DNA from: Catenaria anguillulae PL171 | Lineage: Eukaryota; Blastocladiomycota; Blastocladiomycetes; Blastocladiales; Catenariaceae | Length of the DNA: 64,000 nucleotides | Reading direction: 5' to 3' | NCBI GenBank assembly: GCA_002102555.1 | Contig: MCFL01000018.1 | Span: forward strand, 186,001 to 250,000 | Shown here: piece by piece, positions 33,902-46,032 of the stretch | How positions within the stretch are numbered: position 1 is the first letter of the stretch | Layout of the letters: the number at the start of each line of letters is the position of its first letter | Made by a program: the position numbers and the translations under genes | The notes under the pieces: model-generated | Databases searched by the model: none | What the model saw: only the letters and a program-made list of their open reading frames with translations | Told to the model about the DNA's origin: nothing

Positions 33902-35034
33902 ATGACCACCACGCTTCTTCAAAGCTCATGCCCCGACCTCAAGCTGGTTGCTCGCGGCAAGGTCCGTGACCTATACGAGGTGGACCAGAACTCGCTGCTC
34001 TTTGTTGCGACCGACCGCTTGTCGGCCTTTGATGTCATCATGAAAAATGTCCGCCATCATCATTGCTGGGATGTCGGGTTCAAGTCGACTGCCGCGTGTT
34101 GCTCACTCTATTCGCTACTTGACTCGATATGCTCGCAGGGTATCCCAGGAAAGGGCAAGATCTTGACGGCCATTTCCATCTTTTGGTTCGATCACTTGAA
34201 GGATGTGTTGCCCAACCACCTCATCACGGTCAACATGGACGAGATGCCTGCAAGCGTCCAAAAGTACCGGAATCATCTCGAGGGTCGGTGCATGTTGGTC
34301 AAGAAGCTCAAAGTTTTGCCCATTGAGGCCATTGTGCGTGGATACATTACCGGTCCGTTGTGTTGCTGGTCGTCGCCATGGGCGCGTGCTGCGTTCGTTG
34401 TCCCCAACGTGTCATTTGTGTCTGTGCACAGGCTCTGGTTGGAAGGAGTACAAGGCAAAGGGAACGGTTTGCGATATTCAGCTTCCGTCCGGTTTGAAAG
34501 AGTGCGAGCAGCTCCCAACACCGCTCTTCACTCCATCAACCAAGGCCGAGATTGGTGACCACGGTATGACGTTGTTTGGCTCTTGTACCACATGACACTG
34601 TTCAGCTTACGCATGTGCACGTAGACGAAAACATTCATCCGTCAAAAGTTGCCGATATCGTTGGGGCCGAGCTCGCGCACGCCGTCGAGTCTGCAGCGCT
34701 GACGTTGTACAAACGCGCAGCCGAGTACGCGAAAACCAAGGGCATCATTTTGGCCGATACAAAGTTCGAGTTTGGCGTCGATGCCAGCGGGACATTGCAC
34801 TTGGTGGATGAGGTGCTCACACCGGACTCGTCACGTTTCTGGCCGGCCGCGGATTACGCTGCAGGTCGCGATCAGCCGTCGTTTGACAAGCAGTATGTGC
34901 GCAATTACTTGTTGGCGATTCCCGGTTGGGACAAGAAGACGGGGGTCGAGTTGCCTGAGGATGTGGTCAAGGTGACGGTTGATAAATACCAGTCGGCGGC
35001 GAGGATGCTGACGGGCAAGGATATCCCGCTGTGA
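33902..35034 (+). CDS. ADE1: SAICAR synthetase (phosphoribosylaminoimidazole-succinocarboxamide synthase)
   Basis: Four exons: 33902-34048, 34139-34352, 34432-34563, 34625-35034 (300 aa). Conserved blocks are [14 protein letters not shown] near the start, [42 protein letters not shown] across intron 2, and [10 protein letters not shown] with [15 protein letters not shown] near the end. The enzyme joins aspartate to CAIR in step 7 of purine synthesis. It is the stand-alone fungal form, not the animal PAICS fusion. Length is normal (yeast Ade1 is 306 aa). Confidence 0.95.
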
Positions 35035-35106
35035 GCGTGGATAAATCGTTCCTTTGGACCAAATATACATGAATGTTTGTTTTGTTGATTTCCACCTTGC
35101 CGTAGA

Positions 35107-36886
35107 ATGAACCCTGCGTGGCTACCACCGCCCACCCCGGCGCCATGGATGTCGGTTGCGTGGCTGTGTCGTGCTATGGACATTGCTGGTCGTTTTCATG
35201 TTTTTATGCCTTCAGCTCGCACGGGCGACATTAACGCGACCGCCGAAGCACACTATACACAAGTCCAAGGCACCGACATACTCGTATCCCCAATCGCTAT
35301 GGATTCCTGGCCAAATACCTCAAGCACTCCGCGACAGGAACATCGGCCCCACGTTCTGAATCGCCCGCGACCGCTGAACCCCACCAGGTAAGGATTTGTT
35401 CTCACGTTCGCGGAAGAGTCGGGGCTCACACCTGGTGATTGCAGCCGCGCCTCTCGACGCAAGCGGTCAAGGTGCTGCGGAATCCACAAGACCATGGAAC
35501 AGCACCATTCCAGTCGCTCACACGAACCCGGCACGGGCATGAGTTCTTCTCCCGCGTCGCCTGCGGCTGTCGTTCCTGTGCGGCATCAGACGCGCCGGCG
35601 AACGTTTTGGACCAAGGACGAGGAGCAAGCGTTGGTCGTTGGTGTCAAAAAGTACGGGCCAAGCGCCTGGACGGCCATCTTGGCGGATCCCGAGCTTTCA
35701 TTTCACCCAAATCGAGTGCCAATCGATTTGAAGGACAAGTATGTACACCCTCCCGCATCTCGTCAACCAGCAGATTTTGATGGTTGCGATATTGAACCGT
35801 GCCAATTGCTTGTGAAAACGTAGATGGCGAGTGCTAACCTCGGCTCGACAACGACGCCGTGCGCCGACGAGCGACCAGCTCCCTGCAACGTTCCGACCGC
35901 GAAAGCGGTCGCGGGAACCTTCTCCAACACCTGACCGGCACTCGACGCCAATTCTCGTTTTCCAGCCCCTTGCTTCGCCAGCTCAGTTGTCGCCCGGGCT
36001 ACCCACCCCAGCATCCACACCTGGACTCCCTCCCGCGGAGCTTGATCCATCACGGCATCATTCACCCATTGCCCCCATACGCTCGTGGGACGTCGTCCCA
36101 ACTGTCGACCCGTTCCGTTTCGCACACGCGACAGAGCTGATGCCAGAGCATCTAGCAACAGGATCTATTGCATGGCTGCCATCTTGGTGCATTATTCCCA
36201 CCACATCGATTCAAGATACCCTTCGTCTGGAAATGCACGCGGCCGTCGCGGCCGTAAACAAACGCACCAGTGGCTCTTGCAATGCCAAACGGCCCTTACC
36301 CGAGCCTCCACCTTCTCATCCGACTCCGACTTTGTCGGCAACTCCTCCTCTGCTTCCATTTGAGCCTATTTCTGTGGATTTTCTCAACGTGCGGTATCAT
36401 CCCAAAGTCGACAATCGCGTCCTACTTCAGTCACATGGACACCGTGGCTCACCGCCAACCACGACGCTCGATCACGCGAAACGAAAACCCCCACACTCGC
36501 GCCCACCGTCCCCAACCGACTCGGCCAACGAATCCGCGGACGCCAACACAGTCAAAGACGACGTCGACCACCTTGCCGACCTAGTCAACTCAGTTTTGCA
36601 CATGGACGACCGGTCACGCGCCGATACGCTTGCTGTGCTTGCTGATCCGCACTCTGAATGCGGGCGCGTGTCGTCGTTGGCGCCACAGCAAGACTTGTGC
36701 GCACTGGATGCGCGCATGGCAAGTCCCGATGGGACGACGCCGCCGTCCCTGTGTGTCGATGTGTATGTGGATTTGCCGACACGGGAAATGTACGAGGAGC
36801 TGGAAGCTGCGAGCGCGAGGTTTCGGGCGGGTGAAGGGCGTGCCAGGCAGGCCGACGGTGGACAGAGGTCGTGTTATGTGCAGTGA
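35107..36886 (+). CDS. telobox Myb/SANT DNA-binding protein
   Basis: Exons 35107-35387, 35445-35738, 35824-36886 (545 aa); the first exon is less sure, and translation may begin at ATG 35494. A single Myb repeat spans exons 2 and 3: RRRTFWTKDEEQALVVGVKK, three helices, then the telobox signature IDLKDKWRVL completed by splicing. This (V/I)DLKDKWR helix is typical of TRF1/TRF2, Tbf1, Taz1 and Teb1, which bind TTAGGG-type telomere repeats or related promoter sites. In those proteins Myb is usually C-terminal; here it is near the N-terminus and is followed by about 350 residues rich in Pro, Ser and His with no recognised domain. Function as telomere factor or transcription factor is open. Confidence 0.75.
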
Positions 36887-37079
36887 AACCTCAGGCGCCT
36901 GACCTATCTTGCGTACATATGGGAACCACACACCAATACAAACCCCCGGTCGCTATAGCCAGATTCTAGTCACTGAGGAGCCAGGAAGATACCGATACAA
37001 AATCAGAATGCATTGAATATATGATGCAAAAGTAAATCAATGGTACAAAACCATAAACCACACCCGATCGTTGCACAAC

Positions 37080-38129
37080 TTACAAAACCATCACGGCGGC
37101 CAACACAAACGCGGCCAGCCCACCACCCACCGCCAAACCGCTGGTCCTGGCGACGGCACCGTTGCCCTTGCCCTCGGCAGCGACGGGAGCCTTGTCGAGA
37201 ATGAACTGGTTGGCCAGCGTGGCATTGTAGGTGATGTTGCGCGCAGCCATGGCATCGGCCCAGCACCACTTGGGAAGCAGCTCCGATGCATTGGGCAGCG
37301 TCGAGCACATTTGGCGCCAGTTGGAGCACCCACCCATGCCAGGCATGGACGAGCACATTTCGCCGTGCAACACAAACGAGTTGCATGTCTTGTTGAGAAG
37401 GTTGAAGTCGTTCTTGGTCCAGTCGGGAATGCCCGTGGACGGCACAGTGCACTGGTCGCAACCAGTCATGAACTCGTTACGCTTGGCATGGAAATCGCAC
37501 ATCTTGAAGCTGGCCGCTTGGTACACGACACTGGGCTGCCACCTGGGCCACCCGAGGCCCTTGCACTTGTCGCCCTTGCACTTTTCCGTGAAATCGGCGC
37601 ACAAGTCCTTGGCATTGGTCGCATCGTTATCGCCATCCTTTTCGTCACACACGTACTTTGCAATGGCCGTGGTTCCGCACACGTACGAGGGCGCCTTGTC
37701 ACCAAGGTCCTTGCAAATGCCCCAGAAGGCACACGGGGCAGAAACCTTGGGAGCCGAGGAGCAGTAGGCTTCCACCTTTTCGCGGGCAACGAGATTGGCT
37801 TCAGCGCGTTCAGGGAGCTTTGGGTCGTTGGGCTTGGGGAGCTGGGTGGCCGACGGCTTGAGGTTGGGCACCAGCGTCACGGTACCAATCACGGTAAGCG
37901 ATTTGGAAATGGAGCTGACCCAGATGACGGTGGTGGCGGGCGAGCCAGAGGGGGCGGGCGCTGCACCACCCGAGCCGCCAGTTGTGGGCGTGGGTGCCGG
38001 GGTCGGGCCGGGAGCGGCAGACCCGTGATTGTGGCCGCTGTGGTCGTCGCCGTCATGAGCGAGGGTCACGGAAGTGGCCGCGCACAGCAGGGCAACGAGC
38101 AGAAGAAGGCGAGTCCAAGAAAGAGTCAT
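37080..38129 (-). CDS. Cys-rich secreted GPI-type protein with His-rich N-terminus
   Basis: Single exon, 349 aa from ATG 38129 (an ATG at 38153 adds eight residues). A signal peptide (RLLLLVALLCAATSVTLA) is followed by HDGDDHSGHNHG, a possible metal-binding patch, then a Pro/Thr/Gly linker. The main domain has about 20 Cys, for example CKDLGDKAPSYVCG, MCDFHAKRNEFMTGCDQC, and SMPGMGGCSNWRQMC. The C-terminus (GLAVGGGLAAFVLAAVMVL) is a GPI or membrane anchor. I recall similar Cys-rich extracellular domains in early-diverging fungi, some near copper transporters, but cannot name the family. A surface or metal-related role is inference. Confidence 0.8.
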   Translation of the reverse strand: MTLSWTRLLLLVALLCAATSVTLAHDGDDHSGHNHGSAAPGPTPAPTPTTGGSGGAAPAPSGSPATTVIWVSSISKSLTVIGTVTLVPNLKPSATQLPKPNDPKLPERAEANLVAREKVEAYCSSAPKVSAPCAFWGICKDLGDKAPSYVCGTTAIAKYVCDEKDGDNDATNAKDLCADFTEKCKGDKCKGLGWPRWQPSVVYQAASFKMCDFHAKRNEFMTGCDQCTVPSTGIPDWTKNDFNLLNKTCNSFVLHGEMCSSMPGMGGCSNWRQMCSTLPNASELLPKWCWADAMAARNITYNATLANQFILDKAPVAAEGKGNGAVARTSGLAVGGGLAAFVLAAVMVL

Positions 38130-39347
38130 GATGATTGCTGGGGAGGATGGCAAGGGACGGTCAGCTCGCTGCGATTGTTGAGGATCGCGAGGGAAGTTGG
38201 CTGGTATTTATGGTGCTGGTGACTGCTGTTCTGCGTTTGGCGAAGTCAAGCGGCACGCCGAGGGCGCCAGCGATCGGATCGCTCGCTGGTCCACAACAGC
38301 AACGGGTGTGTGGAAACAACGGAAGTGGAAAAAAGGGACATTGCGAAACGTGGCCGTAGGTTTGCGGAAAATGATGCGCGAAGGAAAAAGCATCAACGCG
38401 ATGTCCAATGGGCGAAAAATAGCAAGATTGCACGGTGCCTAAAAATGACGGAAAACATGCAGGACACGGCCGGGGAAAGCGACTGGCGAATGACAGAGGC
38501 TGTGGCAAGCTGACAAGGTTCAGATGGCCGTGAAAACCATGAGCACGAGAGGAAGAACTTGGCGGGTAAAGTCGTTTGGGCGGCCGCGATGGTGTCACAA
38601 CGAAACGCCAACAACGGACTCCGAGACATGACAAGAGTGGCTGATGCTGATGGTGGGAACGAGGTCGATTGAGCGGGATCCCTCCTGCTGCAGTCCCCTA
38701 GAGACGGGCCAGTGCAGGTGGGAGCAGAGAGCCGCCGGTCGACATCGCCCCGTCGCTTGGCTCGCGTTGGGGATTGGGACGACAGCTCACGGCAGGCCGG
38801 CAACGGGCGAGAGGCGGGCCAGAAGGATTGGCGTGGTGGGATGGAAATCAACTTCGTGACTCGACGCCTCGTACATTGTAAGCATGTTTCGGCCTGGGAT
38901 GACATGAATGGTGGGGGTCATGGTCCATACGGGGTAGAAGTGGTGGTACAGCGCCAGGCGCGAGGTGTGGGCAGGACAGCAATGGCCAACTGCAGTGCTT
39001 GCAGTGATTTCGGGCCATGCCATATGTGATGGGAAAAGGAGAGAGGGAGAAAATCAAGGTTTGAGGAGCCTGAGGAAGTCACTCGGCTTTATACCTGCAG
39101 TGCAGCCATTCACCAAGTCCCAGGTGAGGGGTGAGGGGCGAGGGGTGAGGGGTTTTCTCAAGCCAGGCAAAAACAGGGAAAAATGCCTCATCAGAATAGC
39201 GGTTCTAAAGCACGTGGCAAGTCACGCTGACTGCAGATCAGCGGTTCGATCAACGAGACGCTCCGACATCGCTCTCGAAAATTAAACCAGGAAAAGGCAA
39301 CAACTCCGCACATGAAAAACGAAAAACGTCTGCAAGGACTTGATGAA
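38130..39347. other. 1.2-kb intergenic region
   Basis: No supported coding exon. It holds the promoter of the Cys-rich gene, the G-run cluster at 39128-39152 and a tRNA-Cys-like anticodon arm near 39225 that does not make a full tRNA. Confidence 0.4.
39128..39152 (+). repeat. four GGGG runs with 3-nt spacers (G-quadruplex motif)
   Basis: GGGG at 39128, 39135, 39142 and 39149, separated by TGA or CGA, forms a 7-nt tandem repeat and meets the usual G-quadruplex pattern. It lies about 200 bp before the small gene at 39348. Confidence 0.8.
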
Positions 39348-39937
39348 ATGGCATCAGACGCATCCTTCAGCTACCTTCACATGCCCCACTTTGAGTGCTG
39401 GGCTCGCATCGCCTCAGACGGCCGCGCACACGCTTCGTCCCTCGTCCCGATCCCACCCACCCCAACGCCCACCGAGCAGCTCAACACTGGTATCTTGTCG
39501 ACAAAGCCTTCCTCCTACTACAGCAACCCCTTTGCTCGCCAACGACAAGGTATACGCAGCACCCTGCTCCAATCAACGAGCTCGTTTGTGGCGCTGATTC
39601 GCTTTCTTTCCTTGTACCACATCCCATTGCAGAAGCTTCCCAGCGTCAACGACCAAACACGTTTGAAGCAACGCTTGGATCGGATGCAGGATCACCTTTG
39701 AGCACTCGCCATGGCAGCTCGGATGCCGGCAATGTCCTCAAGCATGTTCTATCGCATCCCCCTCTCATCGCCGATTTCACCTCCACGACCAATCCACTCG
39801 ACAATCTGACAACGCGCGGACCGCGGACGTGGGCCCCGTCGCATATCCTCCCAAGCATGCCTCGCTCAGCTACACCCATGGCTTTGGAACCGGCAGGCAG
39901 TGGCGGCAGCTCTTTCTTTTCGCCACTGCAGCTCTGA
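39348..39937 (+). CDS. hypothetical Ser/Pro-rich protein, host gene next to LTR insertion
   Basis: Exons inferred: 39348-39549 and 39633-39937 (168 aa; an ATG at 39312 would add 12 residues). GTATACG donor and TTGCAG acceptor keep the frame. The product starts MASDASFSYLHMPHFECWAR and is then rich in Ser, Pro, Thr and Arg, with SPLSTRHGSSDAGN in the middle. No domain, signal peptide or membrane segment is recognised. The stop codon TGA ends at 39937, three bases before the LTR of the chromovirus, so the coding region is intact but its 3' UTR is cut by the insertion. More upstream exons cannot be excluded. Confidence 0.5.
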
Positions 39938-39940
39938 TAC

Positions 39941-40131
39941 TGAAAAGGGGGACAGCAAAGGTCGATAGGAACGAGTATACTCTAGCTGAGGAGCAGAACC
40001 CGGGTGTGGGTCCCGCTCCCCTTATATACAATAGTACACAAAACCTCAATCTTCCAATCTGATCCCGAGTGATTCCGAGTTGTGTTGGGGATGGTTCACT
40101 GATCTGACTGAGTGAGACGTGGCACGCCACA
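39941..40131 (-). repeat. LTR (3' LTR of the chromovirus)
   Basis: 191 bp, begins TG and ends CA, and carries a TATATA-like box. The other copy is at 45842-46032, and I found no difference between them on reading. Confidence 0.93.
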
Positions 40132-43100
40132 TCACCCCCTCCAGCGTGAGACATCTAGTCAATCGCGCTTGCGTTTGGTGGCAGTGCGAGTCCGGTTCGC
40201 TTGCTGCTTTTTGCCCAATGAGCGGAGGTAATCAGAGATGCACTTGCGCGTGTCAAAGTTTTCTTCGGGTTCCCACGAGTTTTGGGATTCGGGAAATCCT
40301 TCCCACTTGACGCGGTATTCGCGGCCAGTTGCTGTGTCACGATGATCAACGATACGCTCCACAACGAAGGATTCGTCCAGAGTACTCCATTGTGGGAGAT
40401 CAAGCGGAGTTGGTTCATGGCGTACCGCCGTGGCAACAGCGAGCCAGTAGTGTCCCGAAGGATGTAGGCGCCGCCTCGGTTCCGACGGATGACCATGTAT
40501 GGGCCTTCATATCGTGGGTCAAATTTCTTGTCCCGATCTTGTGTCAGTGTCATGACCATCGCTCCTACTGGGAGGTCGTCTTTCACATTTTGTGCGCTTT
40601 GCAGAACCGCTCATGCGCCCGCTGTGCCATGGTTCTCGTTCGACCTGCAATGGCTGGGAACACAATCTCTGACATCAAGCGCAGTCGTGATTCCATTTCT
40701 TCTGGGGTTAGTGGCCGCGCGCGAGAGTCTTCACCCCCCTCTCTCTCGAAAGAGAGTGGATTCGCGGCCCGCGCAAACATCAGGCTGAAAGGCGTCGAGC
40801 CGTGTCGCTCATGGACCTTTGTGTTGTATGCATACTGCACTGCCGGCAGCATAAACGGCCAGCGATCAAGCTCACCATCCAGCATCGGGGCTAGCATCTC
40901 CTTCGCCGTGCACACCATGCGTTCCGCGGCCCCGTTCCCCTGGGGATGATAAGGAGTAATGCGCCGGTGCTCAACCTGCGCCATGTCAAGCAATCGTTGG
41001 CAAGTGGCATTGACAAATTCTGATCCGTTGTCAGACTGCAGAATGCGAGGGAATCCAAAGGTTGTGAACAACGCCCAGACTGCGCGAGCCGTTTCTTGGG
41101 CTGAGGCCGCTCTGGCCGGCACCAGCCACGCAAAGCGGGTGCATATGTCGAGGACAACCACGGCTTTGCAATAACCGTCTGCCGTCAGCGGTAAGTCCAT
41201 GGTATCAATTGCAAGGTGGTCCATTGGCAGGAGAGCCGTAATTGATTGAATCGGGTGAAAGCCGTGCCTGGAAATGGTGTAGCGCATGCAGGGGATGCAG
41301 CCCCGCACAGTCTCTAGACAATCCGCCTTGATTCCAGGCCACGACTTTCCTGAGGCTGCAACAGTTTCACCATAGCGTTCGCACCATAATGGCCATGCTC
41401 GTGGGCACGGGTCAGAAGCGCACCTCGCTCTGACTCGGGGACCTCGAGCGCGTCAGGTTCCGCCTCCACCATCACGGGCGATGTTAGGAGCCACTCGGCT
41501 ACGGAAAGTTGATTTTGCGCGTTGTGCGCGGCCGGCCCGCTGAGGTTCAGTTCAGTATCCTTAGGCTGGGCAGGCCCGTAGCACTTGCTTCCAGTGAGGC
41601 ATGATAGGTGCACAGGTTCTTGACGACGGCCAGGCCAAGGAACTCCGGTCCAGGTTCAGCAGCAGAGAGCCATGCCTCGGTTGAAATTGCTGGACTAGCA
41701 TCCTCGGCGAGGTCAAAGTGCTCGAGCGCGTCGAGAGTAGGGCAGCTAACGACGTCGTCGCCACAGTCGTCCAGGCTGGTGTACTCCACGTCAGTGAGTG
41801 TGGCGAGATACGTGCGAAAGTCTCGCGGCAGGCATGTCGACGCGTACAATCGCGAGAGAATGTCAGGCAGTACATTCTCCGAACCGGGCAGATGCACAGG
41901 GTCAAAATGCACATCCAAAAGATCATCGATCCAAGTCTGCATCATTGGATTCAAGTCCTTCTGCGTGAACAGATGCGTCAGGGCCATGTGGTCCGTGAAG
42001 AGCGTGAAACGGCGGCCCGCAAGATAGAAGCGGAAACGGCGGATCGCGAAGATGATGGCCAAAAGCTCGCGCTTCGTGGCGCTGTAGCGCCTTTCGGACG
42101 CTGACAGCGCACGTGAGAGCAGGGCAATGTAGCGTGGGTTCTCCCGGCTTCCTTGGAACAGAACAGCGCCAATGCCTACGCTCGATGCGTCGGTCGCGAC
42201 ATGAAAGGGCTCGTCCCAGACTGGGCGCGCCAGCATGGGCGCCGACTTGACCAGGTCTTGCAGAGCTTTCCAAGCCGTGCTGCACTCAGGCGTCCACTGC
42301 AGTGGATCGCTCCTATCAATGCGCTTCGCTGCGCGCAGACGGTCAAGTGGGGCAGCAACATCGGCCAGCATGGGAATGAAGTCGCGGAGGTAGTTGACAA
42401 GTCCAAGGAAACGCTGCACATCCTTGCCAGTGTCCGGCTCGGGCCAGGATTGGACTTGCATGATGTGCGCTGGCGCGGGGCGGACACCATCAGCAGACAC
42501 GATCACGCCAAGGTATTGGATCGAGCGGCGATAGAAGCTGCACTTGTCAAGGGTGAGCTTGAGGTTAAACTTATTCAGGCGCTGAATAACGGCAAGCAGG
42601 TGTCCATGATGCTCATCAACTGTGGACGAGAAAATAACGATGTCGTCAACGTAGACACGGACGAAAGGCAAATCGCGGAAAATGTCCGCCATGACACGCT
42701 GAAATTGCGCCGACAGCGCTTTGAGTCCAAACGGTCCTCGTTTGAATTGGTACTGAACACCACGCCAGAGAAAGCACAGCTTCTCCCGATCCTTTGGGTG
42801 CACTGAGAACTGATGGAACGAGGCCATGAGATCGAGGCAGGAAAAAACGGCAGCACCAGCCGTCTCGGCAATGTGCTCGCGAATCCGCGGCAGCAGGTGA
42901 GGATCCTCTGGGGTGTGCGAGTTGAGGTAGCGAGGGTCAATGCAGAACCGATATCCAACAACAACTTTGTCCTTGTTGTACTTGGCGGCACCCACTATAG
43001 GGTGGTTCCAAGGCGATGGGCTGTGCACGGGTTCAACAACGTGGTTCTGTTGCCAGAGCGCAACCTGCGCGTCCATCGCTGGATACGCGATTTGGGGCAA

Positions 43101-45841
43101 GTAATTCGTCCGATTGTATCTTGGCGGTGCACCATCCGTGTCTAGCCGGACCTCTGACATATGGTGAGTGCACACCGCTCCCACTGGGATGCATGAGTTT
43201 TTCTCAAGCTCCCTCCTGAGTTCCCTCGGGAATGCATCCTCCTCAAGCCACGGCTCCTCGCTGTCATCGATGAGCGTCGCCTTTTGGTCGGCAGGATGGA
43301 CAGATTGCGGCTCCCAGCCATGCATGTTTGGCAGCGCCAATCCAGTGATGCCCAGTCCAAGAGCAGGATAAATATCACGCCCAAGCAACACTGGCAGCGT
43401 TGGGGAGTCGGCAACATAGGCGGTGGCGACCACAGAGTGATTGTTGTATGCAATCACGGCATCAAGCGTGTGGGTGAACGAGAGAGATCCACCGACGCCC
43501 TTGCTGACGGTGCCCGTCACAGGCGTCAAATACTGCTCAAGATGTTGAATCTTGTGGCGGGGAATGATGGTGATGTCTGAGCCCGTGTCCAGGGTCGCAG
43601 TTAGAGTCAAAGATGGAGCAGGACAATCTTCATTCATTGGATCAAATCGTGACTCACATGCAAACGGAACAATAACAAGGTCTAGATGGATGGGCGGTGG
43701 TATGCGCCAGCGGCGGATATCCCGAATGGCAGCAACAGCTCTGGAAACAGCAACATCAGCCTCTTTTGCAATGTCCTCGTCAATCTGAGACAGGAAGGAA
43801 AACAGTTCATGGTCAGCGTGCTGCTGATAAAAAGTGCATTCATGCAAGTGGGACCTACCCGAGTGTTGCCGTGCAGGCGCAAAGTACTGCAAGTACTGTG
43901 GGTTGTCGACAAACGAGTGGAAGGCCTTCTCGATGAGGCGCGATTTGTCGCGCAAGAGCACCGTGCGCCAGGTTTGGGCCGCGTACATGGCGTTGAGATG
44001 CACTTCGATGGTCCGCTGGTCGCGTGACGCCCTTTGCTTCGCGTCAAACAACCGCACAAGCCTGTCCAGGCACTTTTCGGCCGCGTCATCAAGCCTAGGC
44101 AGCTCGTCCGGACAGAGCAGTGACAGACCAGCAATAATCTTGTCGGTCATAGCGACGAGCCACCCGAGACGGTCGCGGCAGCCATGGGTGTCGTGCGTCG
44201 TCGCCACGTGTGCCCTCTCGGGCTTGTTAACAGCACACAGAGCACACGGCTCGCGTTGTGCAATCCTGGGTGGGCCGTGAGCATGCGAGTCGAGGCGCGC
44301 CATGTCGCGACGGTAAGCGGAGCGCTCGTTGTAGTAGACGAGGTGCTCGTCGCTGGCCGAGCGCGATGGTCCGTGGCGGTTGCTGCTTGGGCGGTCCCGG
44401 GAGCGCGAGCGGCTGTGGGTGCGGCGGCGGCCATGGGATCTCGAGCGTGAGCGAGAAACCGAGCGAGAACGGGAGCGACGATCATGATCACGACCACGTG
44501 AGTGAGACATGGGCGGCTCTGGGGATGCCACCCTCCTTGCGTGCAAAGAATGCCACTCGCTTTCAGCGAGCTCGGCGTGGTACGACCCATGCTCTTTCTG
44601 AGCGTTTGAGCGCGGGCGATACGACTGTTCTTGCGTGGTGTGAGAGTCGCGGTCATGGTCTCGGCCACGATGCAGGTTGGACCGCCCACGATCAGTGTGC
44701 TTGGTGCCATTGCCTGTGGCACTGGTCTTGTCATAATGCGTGTTGGCACCGGCCTTGTTGTAATGCGCACCGGATTTCGGGCGGTGGTCGGCTTTGCCTT
44801 CTGGTTTGTGCTTGCCAGTACGGGTAATCACCTGTTGCTCGATGCCCTTGGCCATGTCAAAGATGGACTTGTTCGGGTCATCCAACATTTCCAGAAGAGC
44901 GACTTGGTTGGCACCTGGCAGCGGCTCAAGCGTTCAGAAGATTTCGAGCTTGACTGTTGGCGAGTACAATAAGGCAAGGTGGCCGGGGTTGTCTTTGTGC
45001 TGAGTGTCATCTACAAGGAGCAGGTGGTTGCTGACTGACCCAATGTACTCCTTAACGGTTTTGCCTTCGCGGAGGCGAGCATTCGTCCAGCGATGGAGCA
45101 AGGCAGACAAATCAGCTGATTCGGCACTCTGCAGCGCTTTACCCACCAAGCGTGCCGCTTGGGGAATGGACAATGGTGATCTGGCGCCCGCCAAAACCCC
45201 TTTCAAGTGGGTCTCGCCCACATATTCACTCGCAGTACGCAGCACCTCGGCAACGTCTGGATGAGAACCCCTTACATCAAGGATGAACGAGAACAATGCG
45301 ACAAGGTACGACAGCGGAGTTTCTTGCACGTTGCGGGTTTCCCCAGCAAGGCAGTAGCGAGGACCACGGCGCTTGAACTTGTCCATGAGAGAGTCGGTGT
45401 TACTGTCGCCACTTGTTGGCTTCTTGGCCTTGTCCTTATCGTCCGAATCCCAAGCCGAGCTGAGGCGCTGTCGGACCGTTTGGAGGCGGTCAGTGTTGCT
45501 GTTGGCAAGGGCTCGGCGTGAGTTGCGGTCTCGGGCTTGTGCGGCAGATTCGCCCTCGGGCGCAGACTCGAGTTCAATGGCTTGGTTGGCATAGGTTTTC
45601 AAGAGCGAGCGCGAGCGTTAGAGCAGATCCGCACGCAGGTCTTGCGGGATGGCGGCAAGTTCTTGAACGGTCGAGGCGGCCAGGAGGGACAGATGCCGCA
45701 AGAGGTCAGCATCCGAGATGTCGGCGGGGATTGGCCAGCTGGGGTCGCCCAGGGTGGGAACGTCGGCGGTCGCAGCGGCAGGATCGTTGGTGGGCATGAT
45801 GAGGTTGAGATGTTGTGGGCAGCTTCCTTATCGAAAAAAAA

Positions 45842-46032
45842 TGAAAAGGGGGACAGCAAAGGTCGATAGGAACGAGTATACTCTAGCTGAGGAGCAGAAC
45901 CCGGGTGTGGGTCCCGCTCCCCTTATATACAATAGTACACAAAACCTCAATCTTCCAATCTGATCCCGAGTGATTCCGAGTTGTGTTGGGGATGGTTCAC
46001 TGATCTGACTGAGTGAGACGTGGCACGCCACA
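45842..46032 (-). repeat. LTR (5' LTR of the chromovirus)
   Basis: Second 191-bp copy. It is followed on the outside by the right-hand GATAC target duplication. Confidence 0.93.

Larger units (their letters stand above)
39941..46032 (-). mobile_element. Ty3/Gypsy LTR retrotransposon, chromovirus type
   Basis: A 6.1-kb element on the minus strand bounded by two 191-bp LTRs that look identical by eye, with a 5-bp target duplication GATAC (39936-39940 and 46033-46037). Parts in element order: Gag region about 45.6-44.9 kb; nucleocapsid, aspartic protease (DTGSD), reverse transcriptase (YVDD) and RNase H about 44.9-41.5 kb; integrase about 41.6-40.6 kb; a chromodomain near 40.3 kb; and a purine-rich tract just before the 3' LTR. 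The pol order (RT-RH-integrase) and chromodomain place it among chromoviruses. It looks near-whole; the coding blocks lie in a few frames, with perhaps two or three breaks or frame changes, some of which such families use naturally. Matching LTRs imply a very recent insertion. Confidence 0.93.

Noticed and set aside
35156-35359. short frame with a hydrophobic start (CVVLWTLLVVFMFLCLQLA)
   Set aside because: It has no ATG, and the alternative frame from ATG 35107 splices in phase to the telobox exons.
37071-38222. 383-codon plus-strand frame
   Set aside because: It is antisense to the Cys-rich secreted gene, whose signal peptide, Cys pattern and anchor are convincing.
39200-39275. tRNA-Cys-like segment: anticodon arm GCTGA-CTGCAGA-TCAGC followed by GGTTCGATC
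   Set aside because: The anticodon arm and a B-box-like stretch are present, but they abut with no variable loop, and no acceptor stem, D-arm or 5-bp T-stem can be formed.
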